Assembly (NCBI GenBank): GCA_964564545.1
Contig: CAZMBP010000084.1
Span: forward strand, 136,886-200,885
Origin: CAJQQY01 sp964564545
GTDB lineage: Bacteria > Bacteroidota > Bacteroidia > Chitinophagales > Saprospiraceae
Length of the DNA: 64,000 bases
Direction of reading: 5' to 3'
Numbering within the stretch: position 1 is the stretch's first letter; each line of letters begins with the position of its first letter. The translations under genes and the position numbers were made by a program. The notes under the pieces are model-generated. The model saw only the letters and a list, made by a program, of their open reading frames with translations, was not told the DNA's origin and made no database searches. Shown here piece after piece: positions 41,234 to 50,301 of this stretch.

Positions 41234-42511
41234 TTAAAACTTAATGATTCTTTTCACGATCTTTTGATTGGAATCCAAAATAGTTATTTCTAAAAAATAA
41301 GAACCTGCTTCAAGATTAGATAAATCAATTTGAGTTGGCAACTTAAGCATCTCAAATTGTTTTAAAACTTTGCCATACAAATCAAATATTTTAACTGTTG
41401 AGTTAACAAGATCAGAAGATTCTAATTTAACAAAATCAAAAATAGGATTTGGATAAATCGAAATTTTAATCTTTTCTAAATCAATCGCTGAAACCATTAA
41501 ATCATTCCCATCACAATTCTCATCAATATTATTATTGGCCACCTCTACCCCATTTGGATTGATCTCATAATTGGTATCATCACAATCTTCATTATTACTT
41601 ACATAACTAGCATTTACATTTGGGATTCCACAAAGAAGTGTAGAATCATTAGGATCTCCAAATCCATCTCCATCCATGTCAGCGTACCAAAATTCTTCTG
41701 TTCCACCTAGTATTAATTTTGAAATTTTATTTCCAAGATTTTGAACAATATATAAAGAACACCCATCAGCTAACACTCCTGCTGGCCCATCCAAATCTGT
41801 TAATACTTCTTCTGGTCCCTGATTTGTAGCAATATTATATTTCGAAATTTTGTTTTCAATATATTGTGAAAAATATAACTCATCACCAACCAAAGCTATA
41901 TCACTATTGGGGTTATCAATACCTGTTACCACATCAATTAAAATAGGATTAGGTAATGTGATGTCAACTTTAGAAATTTTATCTCCAAGATTTTGAACTA
42001 TATATAAATCGTTCCCATTCAAAAGTAAACCACTTGGCCCATATACATTTGTAATAATTGTATCTCTTGGTTGGATTGGATTGGATAGGTCAACCTTAAT
42101 AACCATATTTTCTAAGGTTTGTGAAATGTATAAATCATTCCCATCTATTAAAATTCCATTAGGATAAATTAGACTATCTTCTACAACTTCGTCGAAGGAG
42201 GAAGTTATTAGATCAATTTTGGAAACTCTATAGCCATAGAATTCTGTGACATATAGATAATTACCAACCAAAAAAATACTTGTAGGATTATACAAACCAG
42301 AGATAACTTCTTCAACTACAGGATTAGCCAATGAAATATCTATCTTAGATATTTTACCAAATGTGGTTTCTGAAAAATATAAAATATTACCATCTAATGC
42401 CATTTCATTTGGGGTATCTAACCCTGAAACAACATCAGAAAACTGGGCTGAAATGGTAGTTGTAAATAATAAAAAAATTGAAGTAAACCTAATAAATAAT
42501 CTTAGTTTCAT
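41234..42511 (-). CDS. Secreted beta-propeller protein with MopE-type metal-binding motif and T9SS domain
   Basis: 425 residues. Signal peptide ending TISAQ. About 250 residues of six or so near-identical propeller blades follow, of the type LDTPNEMALDGNILYFSETT with GKISKIDIS, NHL/YncE-like. Next is a single MopE-type putative metal-binding motif (DMDGDGFGDPNDS, NNEDCDDTNYEINPNGVEV, NNIDENCDGND). The T9SS type A sorting domain ends it (IYPNPIFDFVKLESSDLV to SYFLEITILDSNQKIVKRIIKF). Surface-exposed; ligand unknown. The 576-residue protein at 50302 has the same C-terminal plan with three MopE units. Confidence 0.9.
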   Translation of the reverse strand: MKLRLFIRFTSIFLLFTTTISAQFSDVVSGLDTPNEMALDGNILYFSETTFGKISKIDISLANPVVEEVISGLYNPTSIFLVGNYLYVTEFYGYRVSKIDLITSSFDEVVEDSLIYPNGILIDGNDLYISQTLENMVIKVDLSNPIQPRDTIITNVYGPSGLLLNGNDLYIVQNLGDKISKVDITLPNPILIDVVTGIDNPNSDIALVGDELYFSQYIENKISKYNIATNQGPEEVLTDLDGPAGVLADGCSLYIVQNLGNKISKLILGGTEEFWYADMDGDGFGDPNDSTLLCGIPNVNASYVSNNEDCDDTNYEINPNGVEVANNNIDENCDGNDLMVSAIDLEKIKISIYPNPIFDFVKLESSDLVNSTVKIFDLYGKVLKQFEMLKLPTQIDLSNLEAGSYFLEITILDSNQKIVKRIIKF

Positions 42512-42869
42512 AATATATATTTTTTGATAAAAACCTCAAGATAATATTATTAACAAATAGTTGATAATGATTTTGGCATCAGAATAATGGAGTTTTCTTT
42601 TTGAAATTTTATTTACCCATACTTACAGACTAGCGGATGGAATCCACTATCTAGGTTAAGCTGTATATTAATTAATTTAATGTAATAATTTATTCACATG
42701 TCAAAGATGCAGGTGGGATAGATTATTTAAAAGCAAAGAAATTATTGAATAATAACCTGTTGGTATCGCTACAATACGAATGCTTGGAATTACTGGTAGG
42801 CGAAAGTTCCAAATGGTTTTGAACGGCATAATTTTTGGAAAATTTATCCAAAATTTTAGTACGATTATC
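42512..42869. other. Divergent spacer, 0.36 kb
   Basis: Holds a degenerate fragment near 42625-42650 (ACAGACTAGCGGATGGAATC) that is the reverse complement of part of the composite repeat at 52739 and 56494. Otherwise AT-rich with no gene. Confidence 0.5.
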
Positions 42870-44561
42870 ATGAAACAATTATTATTTACCTTCCTTTTCT
42901 TATTTGGATTTATTTATTGTTCAGCCCAAACTAAATCTACACCAGTATCTTTTAGTGGATATGTTGATGGATATTATGTTCAGGCTTCAGGTAAATTAAT
43001 CTATCATTTCAGCTGGGCTGTTACTCCAGAAGTGAAAGCTGAATTCAGCAATTTAGAAGTAACTAGAATTGATTATGAAGGAGTACAATATGATTATTTA
43101 AAAAATAATAAATATATCAATTTCCCATATTCATGCTCTGGATATTCTACTTTAACTGAAATTAAATGTTCAATGCCTTATAATGGATTTAATACAGTAA
43201 GTAAAAACTTATACTCGACTTCAGGACTAACTGGTTTTGATTTTACAACGGAAAGTTTTAAGAAAAAATACAATAGCGAAACAACGGAAAGGCAAAACCA
43301 AATACAAAGAAACTGGAAATCTAGTCCTTATATATATGATGCAAATATTTTAGAATTGAATAGAAGCTTAATTAATTCAATAATAAATGATATAAAAAGA
43401 AGTCTTGAAGAAGAGACTAAAGAAAAGGAATTAAAGAAAAAGAAAGAGGAGAAACGGCTTGCTGATTTAAAAAAAGAAGAGATACGTAAAAAAGAAGAAA
43501 AGGAAAAACGGCTTGCCGAACTAGAGAAAGAAAAAGAAAGAAAAAAACAAGAGAAAGAGAAAAGAGAAAAAGAGAAAAGAGAAAAAGAGAAGAAGGAAAA
43601 AGAAAAAGAAAAACAGAAAGATAAAGTCGATAATTCATATAAATTCGAGAGGTACGCTGAAGCCACAGCTAAAGCTAGACAATATGAAAGCAATGGAAAT
43701 ATAAGTGAAGCTATCAGATGGTATAAAATAGCTTTAAGTTATTCCTATAATCATCAAATAGAAAATAAAGTTAAAGTTTTAGAACAACAACAAGACCTCA
43801 ATACTATTGCTAGTGGTACTGCTTATTTTATTACTGGAATGAATGAGGCATTCGCTAATGGCTCCAAAGAGAGAATTAAAAGGATTATTATGTCCTCTTC
43901 CTACCATGTTTCCAAAAGCACATTTGATGAAGATCAACCTTCCAAATCTTCAAAAGTTCACCTAGAGGCTCACTTAGGTCTAGATTGGTATTTTTGGTTA
44001 GTTAAGGAAAAAGTAGCTTTCCATTCAGGATTCTTTGGAGATTACACATCAATTGATGATGAAAGTCCTGAATTCTCTGATAATCGATGGTTCTTTGATG
44101 TAGAGAAAATAGTATTAGGAAATAGATCTGGAATAAATCTTTTTGGGCGATTTGAAATAGATTATGTGTTTAGAGGGTTAAAACTAAAAGGAGAATATAG
44201 TCATATAGATCCAAACTACACAGGAATAGGAGATCGTTATCTTGATATTCCTTATGGAGGGAAATTGCAATTTGATGGTGGACTTAGAGCTGCTGTCTTT
44301 TTAGCGAATAGATCCAATTTTATTGTCCGAGCATCAGGCTGGTACATAAATGGAAGTGGAGAGGGGATGTTATCAATGGTAGACCCTGTCCCAGAAATAA
44401 ATACCTCCTATACAAGATCGAGTGGACTCCGATTGGAAATCATTAGAGCTCCTTGGGCATTTGGAATTTTCCGAACTAGTCATTTTTATAACAATTCTCT
44501 TACAAATGATTTAACCATGAATACTTGGGGAGTTGGAGTATTATTTGGAGGCGGAGGATAA
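42870..44561 (+). CDS. Exported protein with Lys/Glu-rich coiled coil, TPR and C-terminal barrel-like region
   Basis: 563 residues from the ATG at 42870, which directly begins a good signal peptide (MKQLLFTFLFLFGFIYCSAQ); an upstream in-frame ATG at 42780 would put 30 residues before it. The first 150 residues form a unique domain (VSFSGYVDGYYVQASGKLIY). Residues of about 175-260 are an extreme charged helix (repeats of KEKERKKQEKEKREKEKR). A TPR-like pair follows (ATAKARQYESNGNISEAIRW) and the last 190 residues alternate strands (LEAHLGLDWYFWLVKEKVAF to TWGVGVLFGGGG) as in an outer-membrane barrel. A rod linking the barrel to something in the periplasm is conceivable. No family recognised for the whole. 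Confidence 0.7.
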   Translation: MKQLLFTFLFLFGFIYCSAQTKSTPVSFSGYVDGYYVQASGKLIYHFSWAVTPEVKAEFSNLEVTRIDYEGVQYDYLKNNKYINFPYSCSGYSTLTEIKCSMPYNGFNTVSKNLYSTSGLTGFDFTTESFKKKYNSETTERQNQIQRNWKSSPYIYDANILELNRSLINSIINDIKRSLEEETKEKELKKKKEEKRLADLKKEEIRKKEEKEKRLAELEKEKERKKQEKEKREKEKREKEKKEKEKEKQKDKVDNSYKFERYAEATAKARQYESNGNISEAIRWYKIALSYSYNHQIENKVKVLEQQQDLNTIASGTAYFITGMNEAFANGSKERIKRIIMSSSYHVSKSTFDEDQPSKSSKVHLEAHLGLDWYFWLVKEKVAFHSGFFGDYTSIDDESPEFSDNRWFFDVEKIVLGNRSGINLFGRFEIDYVFRGLKLKGEYSHIDPNYTGIGDRYLDIPYGGKLQFDGGLRAAVFLANRSNFIVRASGWYINGSGEGMLSMVDPVPEINTSYTRSSGLRLEIIRAPWAFGIFRTSHFYNNSLTNDLTMNTWGVGVLFGGGG

Positions 44562-44614
44562 TTGTAAATTTATTAGAGTTTTTCTGCATAATAACATCAA
44601 CTAAATTTTAAGTT

Positions 44615-44652
44615 AAAAAAAGAGCAATCGTGAACGATTGCTCTTTTTTTAT
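44615..44652 (+). terminator. Terminator (GAGCAAC family)
   Basis: AAAAAAAGAGCAATCG (44615-44630) and CGATTGCTCTTTTTTT (44635-44650) form a perfect 16-bp stem with a 4-base loop. Confidence 0.85.
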
Positions 44653-45013
44653 TTAAATCAACTCGCTAAGTCAGCTTATTTTATGCTAATTGATAAATCA
44701 TAAAACGATTCTAAATTCACAACTTCTAGAATCTCTTTCCTATTTTCGAAAGAATTTGTCAGATTGGACAGAGGTAGTGCTATCAAGATCCTGATGATTC
44801 TTTTCAAAATGTTTTTTCTTCAGTAATTAAAGCCAGAAAACTAATGCCTCAAGTTACCTATTAAAATAACAAATTCATTCGTTGTCGTTTATAGCTCCTT
44901 TATTAAAAATTCGCCTCCCTTCATTTAATTTTTTTTCTTTAAACATCAATTAGGTATATCATTGTAATGAAGTTATTATAAAAATCAACTTCCTATTAAA
45001 TATATAAAACCTC
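44653..45013. other. Intergenic region, 0.36 kb
   Basis: AT-rich leader of the ABC/LytTR operon. No repeat, RNA or ORF recognised. Confidence 0.4.
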
Positions 45014-45841
45014 ATGATTGAAATAGAGAATTTAAGTTACCAGTATTCTAAGAAGGTTGAGATTCTTAAGGTTATAAACTTAACATTTTCACCTGGAAAG
45101 ATTTATGGTTTGCTTGGAAAAAATGGAGCAGGAAAATCTACTCTCATTAAAAATATCACCGGCATGCTTTTCCCAACAGGTGGATCTTGCAATGTATTCG
45201 GATTCAATCCTCAGAATAGAAAAGTAGACTTCTTGCAAGATTTATTCTTTGTACCTGAAGAATATTATTTACCAAATATCACTATTCAAAAACTGATTGA
45301 CACTTATAAAGATTTCTATCCAAATTTTGATGTCCAGCAATTTGACGGCTATACTGCATCTTTTCAAATAGAGAAAAGCAGAAAAACCAATGACCTTTCC
45401 CTAGGTCAAAAAAAGAAGATTTTAATAGCATTCGCTTTATCGACCAATACCAAAGTGTTGATTATGGATGAACCTACCAATGGACTTGATATTCCTTCGA
45501 AAATCACATTTAGAAATATGATTAATTCTTCTTTTAAAAAAGATAGAATAGTGATTATTAGTTCACATCAAGTTAGAGATTTGGATGAATTAATTAACAA
45601 TATTATCATCATGGATAATGGAAAGATTTTGCTAAATGAAGCCAAAGATCACATTGCAAAACAATTCCATTTTAAAATTTCAAATACGAAAGAAGAAAGT
45701 GAATTAAATCTATATCAAGAAAAGGTGAGTAATGGATACGCAACAATCAAAAAAAACACATCAACGGAATTACAATATGTAGATATTGAATTGTTGTTTA
45801 ATGCTGTTTTGTCAAATAAAGAAATAATTAAACATTTATGA
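45014..45841 (+). CDS. ABC transporter ATP-binding protein
   Basis: 275 residues with the complete ATPase: Walker A GKNGAGKST (35-43), a Q-loop region around DLFFVPEEYYLPN, a signature motif read as DLSLGQKKK (LSLGQ rather than LSGGQ), Walker B VLIMDEPTNGLD and the switch His in IVIISSHQVRD. The layout is that of export-type transporters acting on drugs, peptides or lipids. The last codons overlap the permease gene by 4 bases (ATGA), so the two are translationally coupled. The operon ends with a LytS/LytTR two-component pair, a set-up common in bacteria for self-regulated export or bacitracin-type resistance; the substrate is unknown. Confidence 0.95.
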   Translation: MIEIENLSYQYSKKVEILKVINLTFSPGKIYGLLGKNGAGKSTLIKNITGMLFPTGGSCNVFGFNPQNRKVDFLQDLFFVPEEYYLPNITIQKLIDTYKDFYPNFDVQQFDGYTASFQIEKSRKTNDLSLGQKKKILIAFALSTNTKVLIMDEPTNGLDIPSKITFRNMINSSFKKDRIVIISSHQVRDLDELINNIIIMDNGKILLNEAKDHIAKQFHFKISNTKEESELNLYQEKVSNGYATIKKNTSTELQYVDIELLFNAVLSNKEIIKHL

Positions 45842-46596
45842 AAGCTTCAAATATTTCAATGCTTATTAAAAGGCAGGTTAAAGAGAATAGTAAAATTTAT
45901 GGAATCTCCTTATTGGTTCTTTTTGGTGTTTTATCATTTATGTTTTTACTAGTGCATCAATGGCAAGACAGTTTCGCTGGAGCTGTACAGAATGGTGTAT
46001 TTATAATCGGGTTATTTTTTGGAGGAGGCTTATTTACCAATTCTATGCTGAACGAATTGTCTGATTCTTCAAGCAGTATTTGGGTATTAACTCTACCTGC
46101 AAAACAAAGCGAAAAAGTCGTAGCAAGTATTTCTATTTCAACTATAATATTCTTAGCATCCTACTTATTTATTTTCTACTTAGTTGATGTTTTATATCTC
46201 CTAAATACTAATAGATTTAAGATGGAAAATATTCTGAATCCCTTTAAAGACGATTTTTATGTTTTCTTCTTTTGGTATTTACTATTTAATGGTGTTATAC
46301 TTTTGGGGCGTGTCATGTTTGTAAAGTATAGTTTGATTAAAACCATACTATCAGTCTTTCTGTTTTTTATTCTTTTTGATTATCTCAATAATTTTATTCT
46401 TGAACTACTTATTATTGATGCAAATATAGTTTCGAGTATTGCATTGGATAGTTTTTTATTTCATCATGAAACTGAAAATATCACGGTCTCCCTACCTGAA
46501 AATATTGACCTTGCATTTGTCATTTTCACAAGATTTTTATTACCAATATCAATGTGGTTTTTGGTATGGTTAAAACTTAAAGAAAAACAAGTATAA
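45838..46596 (+). CDS. ABC-2-like transporter permease
   Basis: 252 residues with six hydrophobic segments (for example ISLLVLFGVLSFMFLLVHQW, GVFIIGLFFGGGLF, IIFLASYLFIFYLVDVLYLL and LLPISMWFLVWLKL). After the second helix, NELSDSSSSIWVLTLPAKQS resembles the coupling region of ABC-2-type permeases such as those with a TLPA/S motif in Bacteroidota. It starts inside the stop of the ATPase gene (ATGA overlap) and is followed after 3 bases by a small surface protein gene. It should pair with the ATPase, two copies of each per transporter. Confidence 0.88.
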   Translation: MKASNISMLIKRQVKENSKIYGISLLVLFGVLSFMFLLVHQWQDSFAGAVQNGVFIIGLFFGGGLFTNSMLNELSDSSSSIWVLTLPAKQSEKVVASISISTIIFLASYLFIFYLVDVLYLLNTNRFKMENILNPFKDDFYVFFFWYLLFNGVILLGRVMFVKYSLIKTILSVFLFFILFDYLNNFILELLIIDANIVSSIALDSFLFHHETENITVSLPENIDLAFVIFTRFLLPISMWFLVWLKLKEKQV

Positions 46597-46599
46597 CTA

Positions 46600-47277
46600 A
46601 TGAAGCCTAGTAATATCTTATCAACAATATTATTTTCCACATTAATTTCAGGAATGATTTTCACAAATGTTATTTTAAAAAATGAGTTTTTAAAAATCGA
46701 CCTCAACGATAAATTTAAAAACTACCTTTCTTATAATCTTCAACCTTTTTCCGTTGTAGATATTGAAGGAAGCAATGGATATCCAATTGAAATAAAAGAG
46801 GGAAAATCAAATGATGTAAAAGTATTGCGATCTAGAAAAAATCACTTCAATAAAAAACTTATACAGGATACATTATTCATAGAATTTACCGGAGCCAATA
46901 TTTCGAACGAACAATCTTTTTCGAATGAAACACCAACAGGGATTATCATTGAAAGCAATTCGCTTTCTAAAATTATAGTCTCAAATACACATAATCGGAT
47001 CAAGGGATTTTCAGGAAAACAAATGGATATCGAATTAAAGAATTCTTCTACGGTTGAAATTGCTGAATGTAATTTGAATGCTCTAAATTTATCTTCAAGT
47101 AATAACAGTCAATATATATTTTCCAAAAACAACATTATTGATTCATTAAATTTAACTATGCTTGATAAATCTGTTGGCTATTTAGAACAGGTAAATTATA
47201 CCACTTTGAATCATTCCTTAGAAGACAGTATCACAATCGTTTTGTCAAAAAACATTTTTGATAAAATAAGTGAATAA
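46600..47277 (+). CDS. Membrane-anchored protein, DUF2807/GIN-like beta fold
   Basis: 225 residues. One N-terminal membrane helix (ILSTILFSTLISGMIFTNVIL), uncleaved or as a signal anchor, then a beta-rich extracytoplasmic domain: PFSVVDIEGSNGYPIEIKEG, SNSLSKIIVSNTHNRIKGF and ELKNSSTVEIAECNLNALNL. The alternation resembles the head-GIN/DUF2807 fold often found in Bacteroidota next to ABC transporters and LytTR regulators, but the match is loose. Its start is 3 bases after the permease stop, and the kinase gene begins 26 bases after it. It may be an accessory sensor or part of the export machinery. Function not known. Confidence 0.65.
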   Translation: MKPSNILSTILFSTLISGMIFTNVILKNEFLKIDLNDKFKNYLSYNLQPFSVVDIEGSNGYPIEIKEGKSNDVKVLRSRKNHFNKKLIQDTLFIEFTGANISNEQSFSNETPTGIIIESNSLSKIIVSNTHNRIKGFSGKQMDIELKNSSTVEIAECNLNALNLSSSNNSQYIFSKNNIIDSLNLTMLDKSVGYLEQVNYTTLNHSLEDSITIVLSKNIFDKISE

Positions 47278-47303
47278 GTTCTAAGAAAGAATTACATTCT
47301 GAT

Positions 47304-48407
47304 ATGAACATAGAAGCATTAATAAGCAAGAGGAATTCACATTTAGGTTTTAGAATAATATCTCATTTATTGTTTTGGGTTCTATCATTTTGTAGTACCT
47401 ATTTTTTAATCAAATTTTCATTTGATAATTATAGAAATTCTCCCCTAGCCTATTTAACTCCTCTTAGAAATATTTTTGGGCTCATCATTGTTTTTTATCC
47501 TTTGATGTATTTTGTAGTTCCTCTTTTTTTAAAAAAAAGAAATTGGTTCTTCTTAATCTGCTCTTTAATCTTTCTTACTTTTTTATATGTTGTAGCCGAA
47601 GCCATTGGAGAAAAATTAGTTTTTCAGTATTGTGACTCATGCATACAATTAGCTTTAGAACACAACCCTAGTTATTTAAGTGTTATTCGTAAAAGTATTG
47701 TTACAAACATCTTATACAAGGGTTCAAACATTCAATTATTTTTCCAATTATTCTCAGGGCTTGTATTGCCAATTGCTATAAAAGCAAGCATAGGCTATTA
47801 TCATTTTTTTATAAAAAATTTAAGATTAGAAAAGGAGAAAGTTAATCTAGAACTTAATTTCTTAAAAGCTCAAGTGAATCCTCATTTTTTATTTAACACA
47901 CTCAATAATCTTTACGGCTTAGTCATGCATGAACGTACTGATATGTCATTGATTGCCATTAGTAGATTGTCAGAATTTTTACGTTATACTTTAGATAGTG
48001 CAAAAAAGAAAACTATTCATTTATCTGAAGAAATTAAGTTGATAGAAAATTACATCGAACTAGAGAAGCTAAGATTAAATCATACAGAAGTAATCTTGGA
48101 AATAGAAATTGACAATGAAAATGTTGAACTGCCTCCCCTACTATTTATACCTTTATTGGAGAATGCTTTTAAATATAATGTTGATAAAAAAGATCATAAA
48201 ATAATTATTAAGTTAAAGGTGAATGGAAATCATATCAATCTGATGGTACAAAATAAATTTGATGAGAATAAAAAAAATAAATCACACGGAGGCTTAGGAT
48301 TGAAAAATTTGGATAAACAACTTAAATTATATTTTCAAGAAAATTATCAATATGAAGTTACGAAAGTAGACTCAATTTATACAGTAATGTTAAATATAGA
48401 TTTGTAA
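47304..48407 (+). CDS. LytS-type sensor histidine kinase
   Basis: 367 residues. Four hydrophobic helices fill the first 160 residues (LLFWVLSFCSTYFLIKF, NIFGLIIVFYPLMYFVV, FFLICSLIFLTFLYVVA, LFFQLFSGLVLPIAI). Then comes the His_kinase domain: LKAQVNPHFLFNTLNNLYGL carries the phospho-acceptor His. An ATPase domain follows, with PLLENAFKYNV as N box and KSHGGLGLKNLDKQL as the glycine box. This is the LytS/YehU class that signals to LytTR regulators. Its stop codon is followed directly by the ATG of the LytTR gene, so the pair is fully coupled. Confidence 0.92.
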   Translation: MNIEALISKRNSHLGFRIISHLLFWVLSFCSTYFLIKFSFDNYRNSPLAYLTPLRNIFGLIIVFYPLMYFVVPLFLKKRNWFFLICSLIFLTFLYVVAEAIGEKLVFQYCDSCIQLALEHNPSYLSVIRKSIVTNILYKGSNIQLFFQLFSGLVLPIAIKASIGYYHFFIKNLRLEKEKVNLELNFLKAQVNPHFLFNTLNNLYGLVMHERTDMSLIAISRLSEFLRYTLDSAKKKTIHLSEEIKLIENYIELEKLRLNHTEVILEIEIDNENVELPPLLFIPLLENAFKYNVDKKDHKIIIKLKVNGNHINLMVQNKFDENKKNKSHGGLGLKNLDKQLKLYFQENYQYEVTKVDSIYTVMLNIDL

Positions 48408-49127
48408 ATGAAAATAATTAATACATTAATTGTAGATGACGAACCTCTAGCGAGAGAAATCATACAATCTCATTTGAGTAAGATTCCAAATTGGTCTGTG
48501 GTGGGTACCTGCAAAAATGCAGAGGAAGCTTATGAAGCTCTTTTGAAGTTCGAGATTGATGTGATTTTTCTAGATATTCAGATGCCTACTATTACTGGTA
48601 TTGACTTTCTAAAATCTTTAAAAAAACCTCCCCTTGTAATTTTCACAACTGCATATAGTGAATATGCAATCAAGGGATATGAACTCAATGTGGTGGATTA
48701 CCTTCTGAAGCCCATTCTTTTTAATCGACTTTTTCAAGCGATTGAAAAAGTCAATGAAAGATTGGAAAGTGAAAAAGGTCGTAAAACTCCTACAGAAGAA
48801 AATACCTATTATTTCTTCAAGCATGAAGGCAAACTTTTAAAAATAATTTTTGATGATATTGTTTATGTAAAGGCTGAACAGGAATACAGTTTTATTTATT
48901 TTAGGAATGAAAAGTTTCTAGTTAGCATGCATTTAAAAAAGATACAAGAAATATTACCTGAAAATGATTTTATCAGGATTCATCGATCTTACATTGTAGC
49001 CAAAAACAAAATCAATTCTATTGAAGGCAATACTGTTCAGATAGGAAATTCAATTAAGCTTCCCATTGCTAAGAAAAACAAATCTAGTTTGTTGATAGAT
49101 TTGAAAATAAAAGATGATCCGAAATAA
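48408..49127 (+). CDS. LytTR-family response regulator
   Basis: 239 residues. The receiver domain has the acidic pair in LIVDDEP, the phosphorylated Asp56 in DVIFLDIQMP, and Lys in DYLLKPI. A LytTR DNA-binding domain fills residues of about 135-235: DDIVYVKAEQEYSFIYF, MHLKKIQEILPENDFIRIHR and SYIVAKNKINSIEG. It should be phosphorylated by the LytS-type kinase encoded just upstream and control its own ABC operon, a common feedback layout; the target sites, usually paired 9-bp direct repeats, are not evident to me upstream of 45014. Confidence 0.93.
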   Translation: MKIINTLIVDDEPLAREIIQSHLSKIPNWSVVGTCKNAEEAYEALLKFEIDVIFLDIQMPTITGIDFLKSLKKPPLVIFTTAYSEYAIKGYELNVVDYLLKPILFNRLFQAIEKVNERLESEKGRKTPTEENTYYFFKHEGKLLKIIFDDIVYVKAEQEYSFIYFRNEKFLVSMHLKKIQEILPENDFIRIHRSYIVAKNKINSIEGNTVQIGNSIKLPIAKKNKSSLLIDLKIKDDPK

Positions 49128-49168
49128 TCATCCAAAAAAAAGCAACAGTCTTCACACTAACGCAACAT

Positions 49169-49199
49169 GCTAGCTCTACCTCTCGGAGGTAGTACTAGC
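49169..49199. repeat. GCTAGCTCTACC hairpin-family repeat
   Basis: GCTAGCTCTACCTC (49169-49182), TCG, GAGGTAGTACTAGC (49186-49199): a nearly perfect hairpin between the convergent LytTR and barrel genes, so probably also a terminator. Confidence 0.8.
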
Positions 49200-49209
49200 A
49201 GAGGATATT

Positions 49210-49800
49210 TTAGAACAACATTTTAACACCTATTAATGCGTCTGTTTGGCTAATATTTCCACTTGTTTCGTCATAAGCAAAACCTTTAAGGTATCTTATT
49301 TCTGCAATGGCGAAAATATTTTCAGTCAATTGATATTGAGGTCCTGTAGTGATACCTACTTGTACACCTCCATCTGTAAATTGTCCATAAGATATCAAGC
49401 CAGCACCCGCTGATCCCATAACAGAGAGTCTTAATTTAGAATCAGAATTACCGAAAATATATCCTATCGAGCCAGTAAAAGTTCTTGAAGATTTAATGGT
49501 TTCTTCTAGATCTCCCTTATAAGTAGAGGTGATTATATTGACAAATTGAAATCTACCAACCCATTGGTTATTGATATGTACTTCTGCAAGAAGAGAGAAG
49601 TTATTTCCTTTTCCTTCACGTAACCTGTCGTTGTAGGAATCATATTTCAAATTGGGTGTATAGCCTGTTGCTATTCCTAAGGCAAAATTTACATCCTTCT
49701 GAGCCAAACTATATTGATGACAAAACAAGGAAACTCCCATGATTAGTATGAATTGAAATATTCTGTTTTTTCTGTTTATAATTACATTTGAAATTTTCAT
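49210..49800 (-). CDS. Outer-membrane beta-barrel family protein
   Basis: 196 residues. The signal sequence is long (hydrophobic FQFILIMGVSLFCHQYSLAQ). The mature 160 residues alternate short strands of the small-barrel type: NFALGIATGYTPNLKYD, NFSLLAEVHINNQWVGRFQF, TFTGSIGYIFGN, GISTGP-like turns (VQVGITTGPQYQL) and a last strand TDALIGVKMLF ending in Phe, as usual for outer-membrane barrels. It resembles the porin-family/OMP_b-brl group. Function unknown. Single gene. Confidence 0.75.
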   Translation of the reverse strand: MKISNVIINRKNRIFQFILIMGVSLFCHQYSLAQKDVNFALGIATGYTPNLKYDSYNDRLREGKGNNFSLLAEVHINNQWVGRFQFVNIITSTYKGDLEETIKSSRTFTGSIGYIFGNSDSKLRLSVMGSAGAGLISYGQFTDGGVQVGITTGPQYQLTENIFAIAEIRYLKGFAYDETSGNISQTDALIGVKMLF

Positions 49801-50301
49801 TTTAGATACTGTTTGAAGTGATTAAAATTTATTTTTAACCATATAGCATCTCTTTCAAAAAGGTTACCCTTTTATTTTGGAAAAAAATCTTTATATCAGC
49901 TCTTGAAGTTTTACGGAAGTGATTTTAAACAAAATTCCATAAGCTCATGCTAGCGATACCACTCCTCAGGTATTGCTTGGAATTTCTCTATGCCCTGCTT
50001 TCTATTTCATAAATATTTGTTGTTGATCAAACGAAGGGAGGAACGATAGCGTGCATATATATTGTTTCATCATACCAAAGGAACAATATCAGAAAAGTAA
50101 TATTACCAAGTTTAATTTTAACTTTGTCCCCCTTTTGGCACCTCATCAGTTCATCAATAGTAAATCCTAGTTAGCGCTGAACTTATTGTTTGTGTTAGAT
50201 ATAGAACTATAATAATAGAAAAGAAACACTTGGATTTTAACAATGGAAATACTTAAAAAACAATAATCAAAATTTCTAAAAAAATAAAACATTTAAAAAG
50301 C
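49801..50301. other. Intergenic region with repeat, 0.5 kb
   Basis: Divergent spacer. It holds the hairpin-family repeat at 49948-50045, including TTGTTGTTGATCAA, which also follows the related copy at 52476. The rest is AT-rich leader. No gene seen. Confidence 0.5.
49948..50045. repeat. GCTAGCGATACC repeat with TTGTTGTTGATCAA tail
   Basis: TGCTAGCGATACCACTCCTC followed by GGTATTGCTTGGAATTTCTC matches the units at 40243 and 52476. About 50 bases on, both this copy and that at 52476 carry GTTGTTGATCAA followed by AAGG, so the shared element is about 100 bp. Confidence 0.75.

Noticed and set aside
43328..43693. Long minus-strand frames rich in Ser and Phe
   Set aside because: Antisense to the Lys/Glu-rich helix; AAA/GAA codons read backwards give TTT/TTC.
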